DNA of 8,620 bases from Burkholderiaceae bacterium (GTDB lineage Bacteria; Pseudomonadota; Gammaproteobacteria; Burkholderiales; Burkholderiaceae), in contig JALORV010000084.1 of assembly GCA_025458735.1 (NCBI GenBank), positions 1-8,620 of the forward strand. The letters run 5' to 3'. Shown here one piece after another: positions 1 to 6,641 of this stretch (positions are counted from its first letter, which is position 1; every line of letters starts with the position of its first letter). The position numbers and the translations under genes were made by a program. The notes under the pieces were generated by a model that was not told the DNA's origin, ran no database searches, and saw nothing but the letters and a program-made list of their open reading frames with translations.

Positions 1-57
1 GCGGCGACGCTTTAGCGGTATTTGCCTCGGCTATGCTGTCGAGGATCGCCCCGCAAG

Positions 58-87
58 TTGTCGTTTAACTCGGCGAGCGGCGATTAT
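58..87 (+). promoter_or_regulatory. possible promoter for the first acyltransferase gene
   Basis: TTGTCG at 58-63 and GATTAT at 82-87 are separated by 18 nt, and each matches four of six consensus bases. A start of transcription near 94 would leave a leader of about 60 nt before the GTG at 157. The motif overlaps the leftward TATAAT on the other strand, so the two could form a back-to-back promoter pair. The match is weak and rests only on hexamer similarity and position. Confidence 0.25.
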
Positions 88-111
88 AGGTGAAGCCGTC
101 GACGGCGTCGT
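83..111 (-). promoter_or_regulatory. possible sigma70 promoter firing leftward
   Basis: On the minus strand, positions 88-83 read TATAAT, a perfect -10 hexamer. With a 17-nt spacer, the -35 position (111-106) reads ACGACG, which matches TTGACA at three of six bases. Transcription would run out of the left edge. In betaproteobacteria this acyltransferase cluster is often preceded by a divergent metK, so a metK promoter is a reasonable guess, but no coding sequence for it lies in the window. Positions 1-156 hold no recognisable gene. Confidence 0.35.
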
Positions 112-156
112 GCCGGGCGGCGCGCCGGGCCCGCCCGCTCATAGGCTGCTCGAAAC

Positions 157-1035
157 GTGCTCAATTTCCTGTTCCGCCTGATCGCCGCGTTGCCGCTGCG
201 CGTGGTGCACGCCATCGGCGCCATGGCGGGCCGGCTGGTGTATTTGGTGTCGCCCACGTTTCGCCGTCGCACGCGCGACAACCTCGCCCAAGCCGGTTAC
301 GGCTCCGCAGGTCTCGCGGCAGCAGTAGCGGGCGAGGCCGGCAAGCAGGCACTCGAAACGGCGTGGGTGTGGCTGCGGCCGCACGCGGAAGTGGTCGGCC
401 GGGTCGTGGTCGAGCCGGCGGAAGCGGCGCTGTTCGAGCGCGTGCTGGCGGATTCGCGGCCGGTCGTCTTCCTGACGCCGCACTTCGGCTGCTTCGAGGT
501 GGCTGCACGCTGGGTCGCCGTGCTGCACTCGGCCCGACACGCGCGGCCGATCACCGTGCTGTATCGGGTGCCGCGCAAGGAGGCGCTGCGACGCATCGTT
601 GCCGAAGGGCGCGCGCTGGAGCACCTGATCCCGGCCCCGGCTGATCTCGGCGGCGTGCGCCAGCTGATGCGCGCGATGCAGCGGCGTGAGCTGGTGGGCA
701 TCCTGCCGGATCAGGTACCCACCAACGGCGACGGCGTGTGGGCGCCGTTTTTCGGCCGACTGGCCTACACCATGACGCTGCCGGCGAGGCTTGCCCGACA
801 GTACGACGGCATCATCGTCTACGCCTTCGGTGAGCGGCTGGCCGCCGGCCGGGGCTGGCGCCTGCGCCTGCGCCGGCTCGAGCATGCATTGAGCGGCGAC
901 CCGCTGGCCGATGCAACCCTGCTGAATCAGGGCATGGAAGCGTTGATCCGTACCTGTCCGGTGCAGTACTTGTGGAGCTACAACCGTTACAAGGTGCCGG
1001 CCGGCGTGGTACCGCCAACTGCCGCAGCGGCATGA
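157..1035 (+). CDS. lpxL: LpxL/HtrB-type lipid A biosynthesis acyltransferase, intact first copy
   Basis: This 292-residue protein belongs to the LpxL/LpxM lysophospholipid acyltransferase family, which transfers an acyl chain from acyl-ACP to the Kdo2-lipid A precursor at the inner face of the cytoplasmic membrane. Residues 1-32 form a hydrophobic N-terminal anchor. The catalytic HX4(D/E) motif is present as HFGCFE (His109, Glu114). RVPRK around 137-141 and PDQ at 184-186, followed by APFFG at 196-200, match the other conserved blocks. Length is normal for the family (about 290-310). The GTG at 157 has only a weak AGG at 143-145 upstream, but it gives the expected N-terminus. The TGA stop overlaps an ATG (ATGA at 1032-1035) that begins the repeat cluster downstream. 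It is more divergent from the two following copies than they are from each other. Which acyl position it serves cannot be read from sequence. Confidence 0.93.
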   Translation: MLNFLFRLIAALPLRVVHAIGAMAGRLVYLVSPTFRRRTRDNLAQAGYGSAGLAAAVAGEAGKQALETAWVWLRPHAEVVGRVVVEPAEAALFERVLADSRPVVFLTPHFGCFEVAARWVAVLHSARHARPITVLYRVPRKEALRRIVAEGRALEHLIPAPADLGGVRQLMRAMQRRELVGILPDQVPTNGDGVWAPFFGRLAYTMTLPARLARQYDGIIVYAFGERLAAGRGWRLRLRRLEHALSGDPLADATLLNQGMEALIRTCPVQYLWSYNRYKVPAGVVPPTAAAA

Positions 1036-1094
1036 GCGCGCACGGCCGTTCCGAAGCGCTCATAACGGAGCGCGCAGCGCGGAGGTTCCGATGA
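1032..1094 (+). other. 20-codon open frame in the repeat cluster
   Basis: ATG at 1032-1034 overlaps the stop of the first acyltransferase gene (ATGA). The frame runs 20 codons, rich in Ala and Arg, to a TGA at 1092-1094 that again overlaps an ATG at 1091. It has no good Shine-Dalgarno sequence, so it could only be translated by coupling. It is most likely a by-product of the repeat unit and not a protein gene. Confidence 0.15.
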
Positions 1095-1146
1095 GCGCAC
1101 ACGGCCGGTCCACGGCGCGGCTGGCAGGCCACGCCGGCTCCGCAGG

Positions 1147-1172
1147 CACTGCAGCACGCAGGTGCTGCAGTG
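1147..1172 (+). repeat. perfect 11-bp inverted repeat with 4-nt loop (hairpin)
   Basis: CACTGCAGCAC at 1147-1157 and GTGCTGCAGTG at 1162-1172 are exact reverse complements separated by GCAG. A further GCAGG (1142-1146) can pair with CCTGC (1178-1182) if AAACC bulges out. There is no T-tract on either side, so it does not look like an intrinsic terminator. It sits in the 77-nt insert of the repeat cluster. Confidence 0.85.
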
Positions 1173-1217
1173 AAACCCCTGCTACGCCCAAAGCGCTCAT
1201 AACGGAGCGCGCAGCGC

Positions 1218-1222
1218 GGAGG
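1218..1222 (+). promoter_or_regulatory. repeat-borne Shine-Dalgarno for the second acyltransferase gene
   Basis: GGAGG lies five bases before the ATG at 1228. It belongs to the second 60-nt repeat copy, and the same arrangement occurs at 1081-1085 before the ATG at 1091. It supports 1228 as the start of the broken gene. Confidence 0.7.
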
Positions 1223-1227
1223 CCCCG

Positions 1228-2029
1228 ATGAGCGCGCACGGCCGTTCCACGGTGCGCGAATCTGGCGAGCCGGAGCAGGAGGGCAGTCCGGTCATCGCGT
1301 GGGCGTCCCGCATCGGTGTGTGGCTGGTCCGCCGCATGTGTGGCTGGCCGCAGCGCTGGCGCCCGCAACCTGCTGCGCAGCGTCTTCGACCATGCGGTGC
1401 TCTGGCATGCCGACCAGGCGGTCGTCGAGCGCTACGTGAAGGTCGAGGGCCGCGAGCATCTGCTGGCAGCTGCCAACCGGCCGCTGATCGTGATCGCGCC
1501 GCACTTCGTCGGGCTCGACGCGGGCGGTGCGGGCGTCAGCCTGCTGGTGCGCTGCGTGTCGGTCTACGCGCGGCAGAAGAACCCGGTGTGGGACGAGAGC
1601 CTGCTGCGCGGCCGGCAGCGCTTCAACGATCCGGTGCTGCTGGCCCGGCAGGGAGTCGACATGCGCAGCGTGATCCGGCACGTCAGGGATGGCCTGGTGC
1701 TGTACTACCTGCCGGACATGGACCTCGGGCGCCTGAACTCGATCTTCGTGCCGTTCTTCGGCGTGCCGGCCGCCACCATACCGATGGTGCCGCGGATCGC
1801 CCGCATGACGGGCGCCCGCGTCATCATGGGTGTCACCGAGATGACCGCCGACGGCTACGCGCTGCACCTCGAGGCGCCGTGGGAAGACTTTCCCGGCCCG
1901 TCGCTCGAAGAGGACACCGCCCGCATGAACCGCGAGATCGAGCGCTGGGTACTGCGGCTGCCGGCGCAGTATCTGTGGTCGCACCGGCGCTTCAAGACGC
2001 GACCCGAAGGAGAACCCGGTTTCTACTAA
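1228..2029 (+). pseudogene. lpxL: second LpxL-type acyltransferase, broken by internal deletion and frameshift
   Basis: From the ATG at 1228 the reading frame gives an LpxL-like N-terminus ending at WPQRWR (1345-1362). The rest of the family sequence then continues from about 1363 in the +2 frame, to the TAA at 2027-2029. By alignment with the next gene, 25 nt (1363-1387) stand where that paralogue has 159 nt, so about 134 nt are missing, which is not a multiple of three. The lost part covers paralogue residues of roughly 25-66. The C-terminal part is well preserved: HX4D (HFVGLD, His codon at 1502, Asp codon at 1517), PDMD, VPFFG, and a C-terminus identical to the next protein at 29 of its last 40 residues. 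Starting at the 1228 ATG, the unshifted frame would instead make an unrelated Arg-rich tail to 2034. The GTG at 1316 only reads the N-terminal segment out of frame. No functional acyltransferase is expected unless the deletion is a sequencing or assembly error. Confidence 0.85.
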
Positions 2030-2030
2030 G

Positions 2031-2903
2031 TTGAGCCCCTGGGTGGCGCGGCTCGGGATCGCGCTGATCATGCTGACGCGGCACTGGCCGCAGCGGCGGC
2101 GCACGCGGCTTGCGCATGTGCTGGCGGATCTTGCCTGGAGCCTGCCGCGGGCACGGCGCGTCACGCTGATCAACCTGCGTGCCTGCTTCCCTGAACTCAG
2201 CGAGGCGGAGCGGCGGCAGATCGGGCGCGCCACGTTTCGCAGCCTGACCCGGGCCGCCCTCGATCACTCGATCCTGGCGAGCGCCGACCTCGAGACCTTC
2301 CGGAACTACGTGCGCGTCGAGGGCGAGCACCACATTTTCGACCCGGCCAACCGGCCGCTGATCATCGTGGCACCACACTTCGCCGGGCTGAATGCCGGAG
2401 GCATGCGCTCGGGGCTGATCACCCGTGGCGCATCGATCTACTCACGCCAGAAGAACCCGGTCTGGAACGACTGGCTGCTGCAGACCCGGCTGCGCTTCGC
2501 CGATCCGATCCTGATTCCGCGCCAGGACATCGACATGCGCAACGTCGTGCGCGTGCTGAAGTCCGGCGTGCCGCTCTACTACCTGCCGGACACCGATCTC
2601 GGCCGCGCCAGTTCGATCTTCGTGCCGTTCTTCGGCATCGATGCGGCCACCATCCCGATGGTTTCTCGGCTCGCCCGCCTGACCGGGGCGAAGGTCCTAA
2701 CGGCGGTCACCGAGATGACCGACGACGGCTACGTGCTGCACGTCGAGGCGCCATGGACCGACTTTCCGGGCGCATCGGTCGAGGAAGACACTGCGCGCAT
2801 GAACCGCGAGGTCGAGCGCTGGGTGCGCCGGCTGCCGACCCAGTATTTCTGGACCCACAAGCGCTTCCGCACGCGGCCGACGCCCGAGGATCGCTTCTAC
2901 TGA
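2031..2903 (+). CDS. lpxL: third LpxL/LpxM-type lipid A acyltransferase, with HX4N in the active-site motif
   Basis: This is a full-length 290-residue member of the lipid A acyltransferase family and a tandem paralogue of the broken gene just upstream. Conserved blocks are [11 protein letters not shown] (114-124), SRQKNPVW (138-145), PDTDLGR (186-192), FVPFFG (197-202) and [12 protein letters not shown] (258-269). The catalytic histidine (His116) is present, but the acidic residue five places on is Asn121 (codon AAT at 2391-2393), where the family normally has Asp or Glu. It may be inactive, weakened or altered. The start used is TTG 2031, one base after the previous stop, with AAGGAG at 2007-2012 somewhat far upstream. 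GTG 2043 or ATG 2070 (residue 14) are alternatives. Confidence 0.9.
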   Translation: MSPWVARLGIALIMLTRHWPQRRRTRLAHVLADLAWSLPRARRVTLINLRACFPELSEAERRQIGRATFRSLTRAALDHSILASADLETFRNYVRVEGEHHIFDPANRPLIIVAPHFAGLNAGGMRSGLITRGASIYSRQKNPVWNDWLLQTRLRFADPILIPRQDIDMRNVVRVLKSGVPLYYLPDTDLGRASSIFVPFFGIDAATIPMVSRLARLTGAKVLTAVTEMTDDGYVLHVEAPWTDFPGASVEEDTARMNREVERWVRRLPTQYFWTHKRFRTRPTPEDRFY

Positions 2904-2950
2904 GCGTGCGCCGCGTGCGCCGCGGCACCCGCCGGCGGCCATGCGATGCG

Positions 2951-2956
2951 TACACT
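2951..2956 (+). promoter_or_regulatory. weak -10-like hexamer before dapF
   Basis: TACACT lies ten bases before the dapF ATG, in the 62-nt gap after the acyltransferase genes. No acceptable -35 stands 16-18 nt upstream, where the sequence is almost pure G/C. It would give a nearly leaderless dapF transcript. It could equally be chance, with dapF read from upstream. Confidence 0.2.
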
Positions 2957-2965
2957 TGGCGCCGC

Positions 2966-3811
2966 ATGAGGTTGAGATTCACCAAGATGCAGGGGGCCGG
3001 CAACGACTTCGTCATGCTCGATGGCGTGACGCAGGCGGTGACCCTGACGCCTGAGCAGCGGCGGCGCCTCGCCGACCGGCGCTACGGCGTCGGCGCCGAC
3101 CAGATCCTGCTGGTCGAGCCGCCCTCGCGCGCGGACGTCGACTTCCGCTATCGCATCTTCAATGCCGACGGCGGCGAGGTCGAGCAGTGCGGCAACGGCG
3201 CGCGCTGCTTCGTGCGCTTCGTGCGCGACCGCGGACTGACCGCCAAGCGCGCCATCCGCGTCGAGACACTGGGCGGGATCATCGAGCCGGCGCTGACAGC
3301 TGCGGGCGAGGTCGTGGTCGACATGGGCGTGCCGGTGTTCGAGCCGGCCGCGGTACCTTTCGAGCCGGCCGGACTGGTGCCGGTCGCCGACGGCGACGAA
3401 GTGCTGTGGCCGCTGGCGCTGGGCGCGCGCACCGTTCACTGTGCCGTGCTGTCGATGGGCAACCCGCATGCGGTTCAGATCGTCGAAGAGATCGAACGGG
3501 CCCCGGTGACGGTCGACGGCCCGCTGATCGAGCACCACACGCGTTTTCCGCAACGCGTGAACGCCGGTTACATGCAGGTCGTGGATCATCACGCGATCAG
3601 GCTGCGCGTCTGGGAGCGCGGCGCGGGCGAGACCCTGGCCTGCGGCACCGGCGCCTGCGCGGCGGCCGTTTCCGGCATCCGGCGCGGCGCGCTGGCATCG
3701 CCGGTGAAGGTTCACGCGCGGGGCGGTACGCTGACGATCGAGTGGGACGGCGGACCGGTGCGCATGAGCGGACCGGCCACGCCGGTGTACGAGGGCGAAA
3801 TTGAACTCTGA
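2966..3811 (+). CDS. dapF: diaminopimelate epimerase
   Basis: DapF interconverts LL- and meso-diaminopimelate in the cytosol by a two-cysteine, cofactor-free mechanism, feeding lysine synthesis and peptidoglycan. The protein has 281 residues, close to the 274 of E. coli. Both catalytic cysteines are in their signature contexts: Cys75 in [17 protein letters not shown] (66-82) and Cys226 in [12 protein letters not shown] (222-233). The substrate-binding SMGNPHAV (163-170) and ERGAGE (217-222) segments are also present. The ATG at 2966 gives [15 protein letters not shown], the expected N-terminus. The frame is open further upstream, but that part does not resemble DapF. Its stop lies 10 nt before the likely ATG of the DUF484 gene, so the two are probably co-transcribed. 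The order dapF - DUF484 - xerC is the same as in E. coli. Confidence 0.97.
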   Translation: MRLRFTKMQGAGNDFVMLDGVTQAVTLTPEQRRRLADRRYGVGADQILLVEPPSRADVDFRYRIFNADGGEVEQCGNGARCFVRFVRDRGLTAKRAIRVETLGGIIEPALTAAGEVVVDMGVPVFEPAAVPFEPAGLVPVADGDEVLWPLALGARTVHCAVLSMGNPHAVQIVEEIERAPVTVDGPLIEHHTRFPQRVNAGYMQVVDHHAIRLRVWERGAGETLACGTGACAAAVSGIRRGALASPVKVHARGGTLTIEWDGGPVRMSGPATPVYEGEIEL

Positions 3812-3821
3812 AGAAAGCGTC

Positions 3822-4478
3822 ATGCAAGACCACGACATTGCCGATTACCTGGCTGCTCACCCGGACTTCTTCGACCGGCACCCGGAACTGCTGACCGGGC
3901 TGCAGCTGCCCCATCCTCACAACGGCCAGGCGATCTCGCTGGTGGAGCGGCAGTCCCTGATGCTGCGCGAGCGCATCAAGACGCTCGAGGCGCGGGTCGC
4001 GGAAATGGTGCGCAACGCGCAGGAGAACGACGCCATCTCGGCGCGGCTGGTGGCGTGGACGCGCGCACTGCTCCTGCAGGACAGCCCGTCGCTGCTGCCG
4101 GACACGCTGGTGTCATCGATGAAGCAGGTCTTCAGCGTTCCGCACTGCGCGCTGCGGCTGTGGTCGGTCGCGCCGCCGTATGCGGCGCTCGAGTGCGCGC
4201 GGCCGGTCGCTGCCGACACGATCTCGCTCGCGAACAGCATGCGGGTGCCGTTTTGCGGCTCGAACGTCGGATTCGAGGCCGCCGAGTGGTTCGAGGACGG
4301 CGCCGGCGTACAGAGCCTGGCCATGCTGCCGCTGCGCATCGGCGCCGATCCGGCGACCTTCGGACTGCTGGTGCTCGGCTCGGCCGACAAGGACCGGTTC
4401 CACATCACGATGGGCACGGCCTTCCTCGAGCGCATTGCCGAGCTGGCAAGCGCCGCCCTCGCACGCCTGCGGGCCTAG
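3822..4478 (+). CDS. DUF484 family protein (YigA-like)
   Basis: This 218-residue protein matches the DUF484 family found between dapF and xerC in many proteobacteria; its biochemical role is not established. The N-terminus has the family signature IADYLAAHPDFFDRHPELL (6-24), then LPHPHNGQAISLVERQ (29-44). A likely coiled-coil follows at about 45-75 (LRERIKTLEARVAEMV), leading into a GAF-like domain to the end (RLWSVAPPYAALE; LPLRIGADPATFGLLVLGS). A GAF-like fold suggests ligand sensing or dimerisation, but this is inference. ATG 3822, preceded by a purine-rich GAAGAAAG, is preferred over TTG 3801, which would overlap the end of dapF. It appears complete. Confidence 0.9.
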   Translation: MQDHDIADYLAAHPDFFDRHPELLTGLQLPHPHNGQAISLVERQSLMLRERIKTLEARVAEMVRNAQENDAISARLVAWTRALLLQDSPSLLPDTLVSSMKQVFSVPHCALRLWSVAPPYAALECARPVAADTISLANSMRVPFCGSNVGFEAAEWFEDGAGVQSLAMLPLRIGADPATFGLLVLGSADKDRFHITMGTAFLERIAELASAALARLRA

Positions 4479-4508
4479 CGTGCGATCTCGGCCGCTGCCT
4501 GCGCGCTC

Positions 4509-5453
4509 GTGACGACGACGGCGTCGGTGACGCACTCCGAGTTCGATGCGTTCCTCGACGCGCTGCGCACGCAGCGGCGGGCATCGGCGCACACGATTGC
4601 CGCGTACCGGCGCGACCTCGAGCGTGTCGCCGCGCTGGCGACGCCGCGTGCAGTGGCCTCGCTCACGGCGCCCGAGGTGCGCGGCTTCGTTGCCCGGCTG
4701 CACGGGCAGGGCCTGGCGGCCTCGTCGCTCGCCCGCATGCTGTCGGCCTGGCGCTCGTACTTCGGCTGGCTGGTCGAGTCGGGCCGGCTGGCTGCCAACC
4801 CGGCGGCCGGGCTGCGGCCGCCACGTCGGACCCGACGGCTGCCGAAGGCACTCACGGCGGACCAGGCCGTCACGCTCGTGGCCGATGAGGGCGATGGTCA
4901 GTGGCTGTCGGTGCGCGACCATGCCCTGGTCGAACTGCTGTATTCGAGCGGACTGCGGCTCGCCGAACTGGTGTCGCTCGACTGGCGGCACTTCGAGGCG
5001 ACTCGCACGGCAGGCCGGTCTTCGAGCTGGATCGACCTTGCGGGTAGCGAGGCGACCGTGCTGGGCAAGGGCAGCAAGACGCGCACGGTGCCGATCGGTG
5101 CGCCGGCGCGCCTGGCGCTGGAACGCTGGCTCGAGCGGCGCGCCCAACTGCAGCCGTGCGACGAGCGGGCGCTGTTCGTCTCGTCGCGCGGCGGCCGCCT
5201 GTCGGCGCGCTCGGTGCAGTCGCGCCTCGCGCAGCTGTCGCGCCGGCTCGGTCTCGGCGTGCACGTGCATCCGCACGTGCTGCGCCACTCGTTTGCCTCG
5301 CACCTGCTGCAGTCGAGCGGCGACCTGCGGGCCGTGCAGGAGTTGCTGGGTCACGCCAACATCGCCACCACGCAGGTCTACACGCGGCTCGACTGGCAGC
5401 ACCTGGCCAAGGCCTACGACGCCGCGCATCCGCGGGCGCGGCGCAAGTCGTGA
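4509..5453 (+). CDS. xerC: site-specific tyrosine recombinase XerC
   Basis: XerC works with XerD at the dif site to resolve chromosome dimers at cell division. The protein has 314 residues (E. coli 298). The N-terminal SAM-like core-binding domain covers about 10-95, including ASSLARMLSAWRSYFGWLV (71-89). The catalytic domain holds the full tyrosine-recombinase set: Arg150 (SGLRLAEL), Lys187 (GKGSK), His256 and Arg259 (HVLRHSF), His282 (LGHAN) and Tyr291 (VYTRLDW). A stretch at about 162-180 before GKGSK is roughly ten residues longer than in E. coli XerC. The C-terminal YDAAHPRARRK is typical of XerC and not XerD. Start is GTG 4509, 30 nt after the DUF484 stop, with no clear Shine-Dalgarno sequence. 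The last bases overlap the GTG of the next gene. Confidence 0.96.
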   Translation: MTTTASVTHSEFDAFLDALRTQRRASAHTIAAYRRDLERVAALATPRAVASLTAPEVRGFVARLHGQGLAASSLARMLSAWRSYFGWLVESGRLAANPAAGLRPPRRTRRLPKALTADQAVTLVADEGDGQWLSVRDHALVELLYSSGLRLAELVSLDWRHFEATRTAGRSSSWIDLAGSEATVLGKGSKTRTVPIGAPARLALERWLERRAQLQPCDERALFVSSRGGRLSARSVQSRLAQLSRRLGLGVHVHPHVLRHSFASHLLQSSGDLRAVQELLGHANIATTQVYTRLDWQHLAKAYDAAHPRARRKS

Positions 5454-6562
5454 GCCGCCGCGGCGACCCGGTGTCACCGCGCGGCGCGCACGCGCGCATC
5501 GTGCTGAGGCCGGGCAAGGAAAAGTCGCTGTTGCGCCGGCATCCCTGGGTCTATGCCAGCGCCATTGCACGGTGCGACGGCGACGCGGAGAGCGGTGCCA
5601 CGGTAGCGGTGTGTGCCGCAGATGGACGCTTCCTGGCCTGGGCGGCGTATTCGCCGGCCTCTTCGATCCGCGCGCGCGCCTGGTCCTTCGACGAGGCAAC
5701 CCCGGTCAGCGCCGCATTGCTCGAGCAGCGGGTGCAGGCGGCGGTGGCGCGCCGGGCTGCGCTTGCTGGCGACAGCAACGCCCTGCGGCTGGTGTTCGGC
5801 GAGGCCGACGGGCTGCCCGGACTGATCGTCGATCGCTATGGCGAGCAGCTCGTGGTGCAGTTCCAGGCCGCGGGCGTCGAGGCCTGGCGCGAGACGCTGC
5901 TCGACGCGCTGGTGCGCTGGACGGGATGCGCCGACGTGTACGACCGCAGCGACGGTGCCGGGCGGACACGTGAAGGCCTGCAGTCCGCCAGCGGCGTGCT
6001 GCGCGGCAGTGAACCGCCGGAAGGCGTCGAGATCGTCGAGCACGGGCTGCGCTTCCAGGTCGACGTGCGGCGCGGGCACAAGACCGGCTACTACATCGAC
6101 CAGCGCGACAACCGACGCCGCGTGCGCGACTGGGTGGCGGCACGGACCGCGGCCGGCGCCACGGTGCGCGGCCTGAACTGCTTCTGCTACACGGGCGGTT
6201 TTTCGATCGCGATGGCGCTGCGCACGCTGCAGGCCGAGGGCGCCCGGTTCGACGTGATCGTGCTCGATCCGCCGAAGTTCGCCTCCAGCCACCATCACGT
6301 TGACCGCGCCGCCCGCGCCTACAAGGACATCAACCTCAACGCGCTGCGACTGCTGGCGCCGGGCGGCGCGCTGTTCACCTACTCCTGCTCGGGCGCGATC
6401 GACGTCGATCTGTTCCAGAAGATCGTCGCCGGCGCGGTCATCGACAGCCGCGTCGACGCCTGGCTGGTGGCGCGGCTCGGAGCCGGCTGCGATCACCCGC
6501 TGATGATGACGGTGCCCGAGTCCGAGTACCTCAAGGGCGTGCATTTGGAGCGGGTCGCCTGA
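5450..6562 (+). CDS. rlmI: RlmI-type 23S rRNA m5C methyltransferase with an in-frame internal deletion
   Basis: E. coli RlmI methylates C1962 of 23S rRNA using S-adenosylmethionine. This 370-residue homologue has an N-terminal PUA-like part (LRPGKEKSLLRRHPWVY, 19-35), then SPASSIRARAW (68-78), GEADGLPGLIVDRYG (117-131), VYDRSD (163-168) and RRGHKTGYYIDQRDNR (207-222). SAM motif I follows (LNCFCYTGGF, 242-251), then the catalytic part: LDPPKF (272-277), YKDINLNALRLL (291-302) and the nucleophile SCSG (Cys313). Between GGF and FDVIV there are 15 residues where E. coli has 59, so about 44 are missing around residue 254 (nt 6209-6217). The absent part normally holds the second strand of the Rossmann fold with the ribose-binding acidic residue (SVD) and the helix after it. 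The frame is kept. If real, SAM binding should be impaired. Start GTG 5450 overlaps the xerC TGA (GTGA), implying translational coupling. Confidence 0.88.
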   Translation: MSRRGDPVSPRGAHARIVLRPGKEKSLLRRHPWVYASAIARCDGDAESGATVAVCAADGRFLAWAAYSPASSIRARAWSFDEATPVSAALLEQRVQAAVARRAALAGDSNALRLVFGEADGLPGLIVDRYGEQLVVQFQAAGVEAWRETLLDALVRWTGCADVYDRSDGAGRTREGLQSASGVLRGSEPPEGVEIVEHGLRFQVDVRRGHKTGYYIDQRDNRRRVRDWVAARTAAGATVRGLNCFCYTGGFSIAMALRTLQAEGARFDVIVLDPPKFASSHHHVDRAARAYKDINLNALRLLAPGGALFTYSCSGAIDVDLFQKIVAGAVIDSRVDAWLVARLGAGCDHPLMMTVPESEYLKGVHLERVA

Positions 6563-6587
6563 CTCGGCGCGCGCGATCCACTAAACT
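6559..6587 (+). promoter_or_regulatory. probable sigma70 promoter for the CobW-type gene
   Basis: CTGACT at 6559-6564 (four of six for TTGACA) and TAAACT at 6582-6587 (four of six for TATAAT) are exactly 17 nt apart. The -35 overlaps the rlmI stop codon. Transcription would start near 6594, leaving a leader of about 48 nt before the ATG at 6642. No Zur-type AT-rich dyad is visible in 6563-6641. Confidence 0.5.
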
Positions 6588-6641
6588 CGCGCCCCTTCTT
6601 TTGGCAGGCTGCCGGCAGCGCCGGCGTCCGGGAAATCCCTG

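Larger units (their letters stand above)
1091..1231 (+). other. 46-codon open frame in the repeat cluster
   Basis: ATG at 1091 follows GGAGG at 1081-1085 with ideal 5-nt spacing, and the frame stays open for 46 codons through the 77-nt insert. It ends at TGA 1229-1231, overlapping the ATG of the next gene (ATGA). Composition is Ala/Arg/Gly/Thr-rich with a Cys-Cys pair near residues 25-26, and it resembles no family I know. It could act as a leader peptide that carries ribosomes to the ATG at 1228, or it may have no role. Confidence 0.2.
1032..1250 (+). repeat. modular repeat cluster between the first and second acyltransferase genes
   Basis: Two 60-nt direct copies lie at 1054-1113 and 1191-1250 and match at 56 of 60 positions. 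The last 21-23 nt of the unit also occur once more at 1032-1052, identical over 21 nt to 1228-1248. The layout is therefore A-B, A'-insert-B', A'', with a 77-nt insert at 1114-1190. Each 60-nt copy has inverted ends (GCGCTCAT and ATGAGCGC, 27 nt apart), an inner CGCGC-A-GCGCG dyad, then GGAGG, five bases and ATG. Each copy thus carries a complete translation start. The first gene's stop codon and the second gene's start codon both lie inside units. Whether the family is dispersed elsewhere in the genome cannot be seen here. Confidence 0.9.

Noticed and set aside
95..106. Perfect 12-bp palindrome GCCGTCGACGGC near the leftward promoter
   Set aside because: By a rough composition-based estimate, a few perfect 12-bp palindromes are expected by chance in a GC-rich window of this size. 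No second copy or known operator match supports it.
1147..1182. Hairpin considered as an intrinsic terminator after the first acyltransferase gene
   Set aside because: The stem is strong but no T-run follows on either strand, and the small frames and start signals continue through it.
5156..5449. Upstream open extension of the rlmI reading frame inside xerC
   Set aside because: The frame is open by GC bias only. Family similarity begins after GTG 5450, and the region is fully used by xerC in another frame.
4113..5699. Long minus-strand open frame of more than 500 codons opposite DUF484, xerC and the start of rlmI
   Set aside because: It is Arg/Ala-rich without recognisable domains and lies antisense to three well-supported genes. 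This is typical shadow coding in GC-rich DNA.
1350..6220. Shared junction sequence between the lpxL copy 2 and rlmI deletions (GCAGCGC-like, one inverted)
   Set aside because: Seven bases of a G/C-only word are common in this composition, and the CobW-type junction (GGACTCGAC) does not share it. No common recombination site is supported.
6608..6619. Perfect palindrome GCTGCCGGCAGC in the leader of the CobW-type gene
   Set aside because: Same reasoning: chance occurrence is likely, it lacks a loop for a stable hairpin, and it is not an AT-rich Zur-like dyad.
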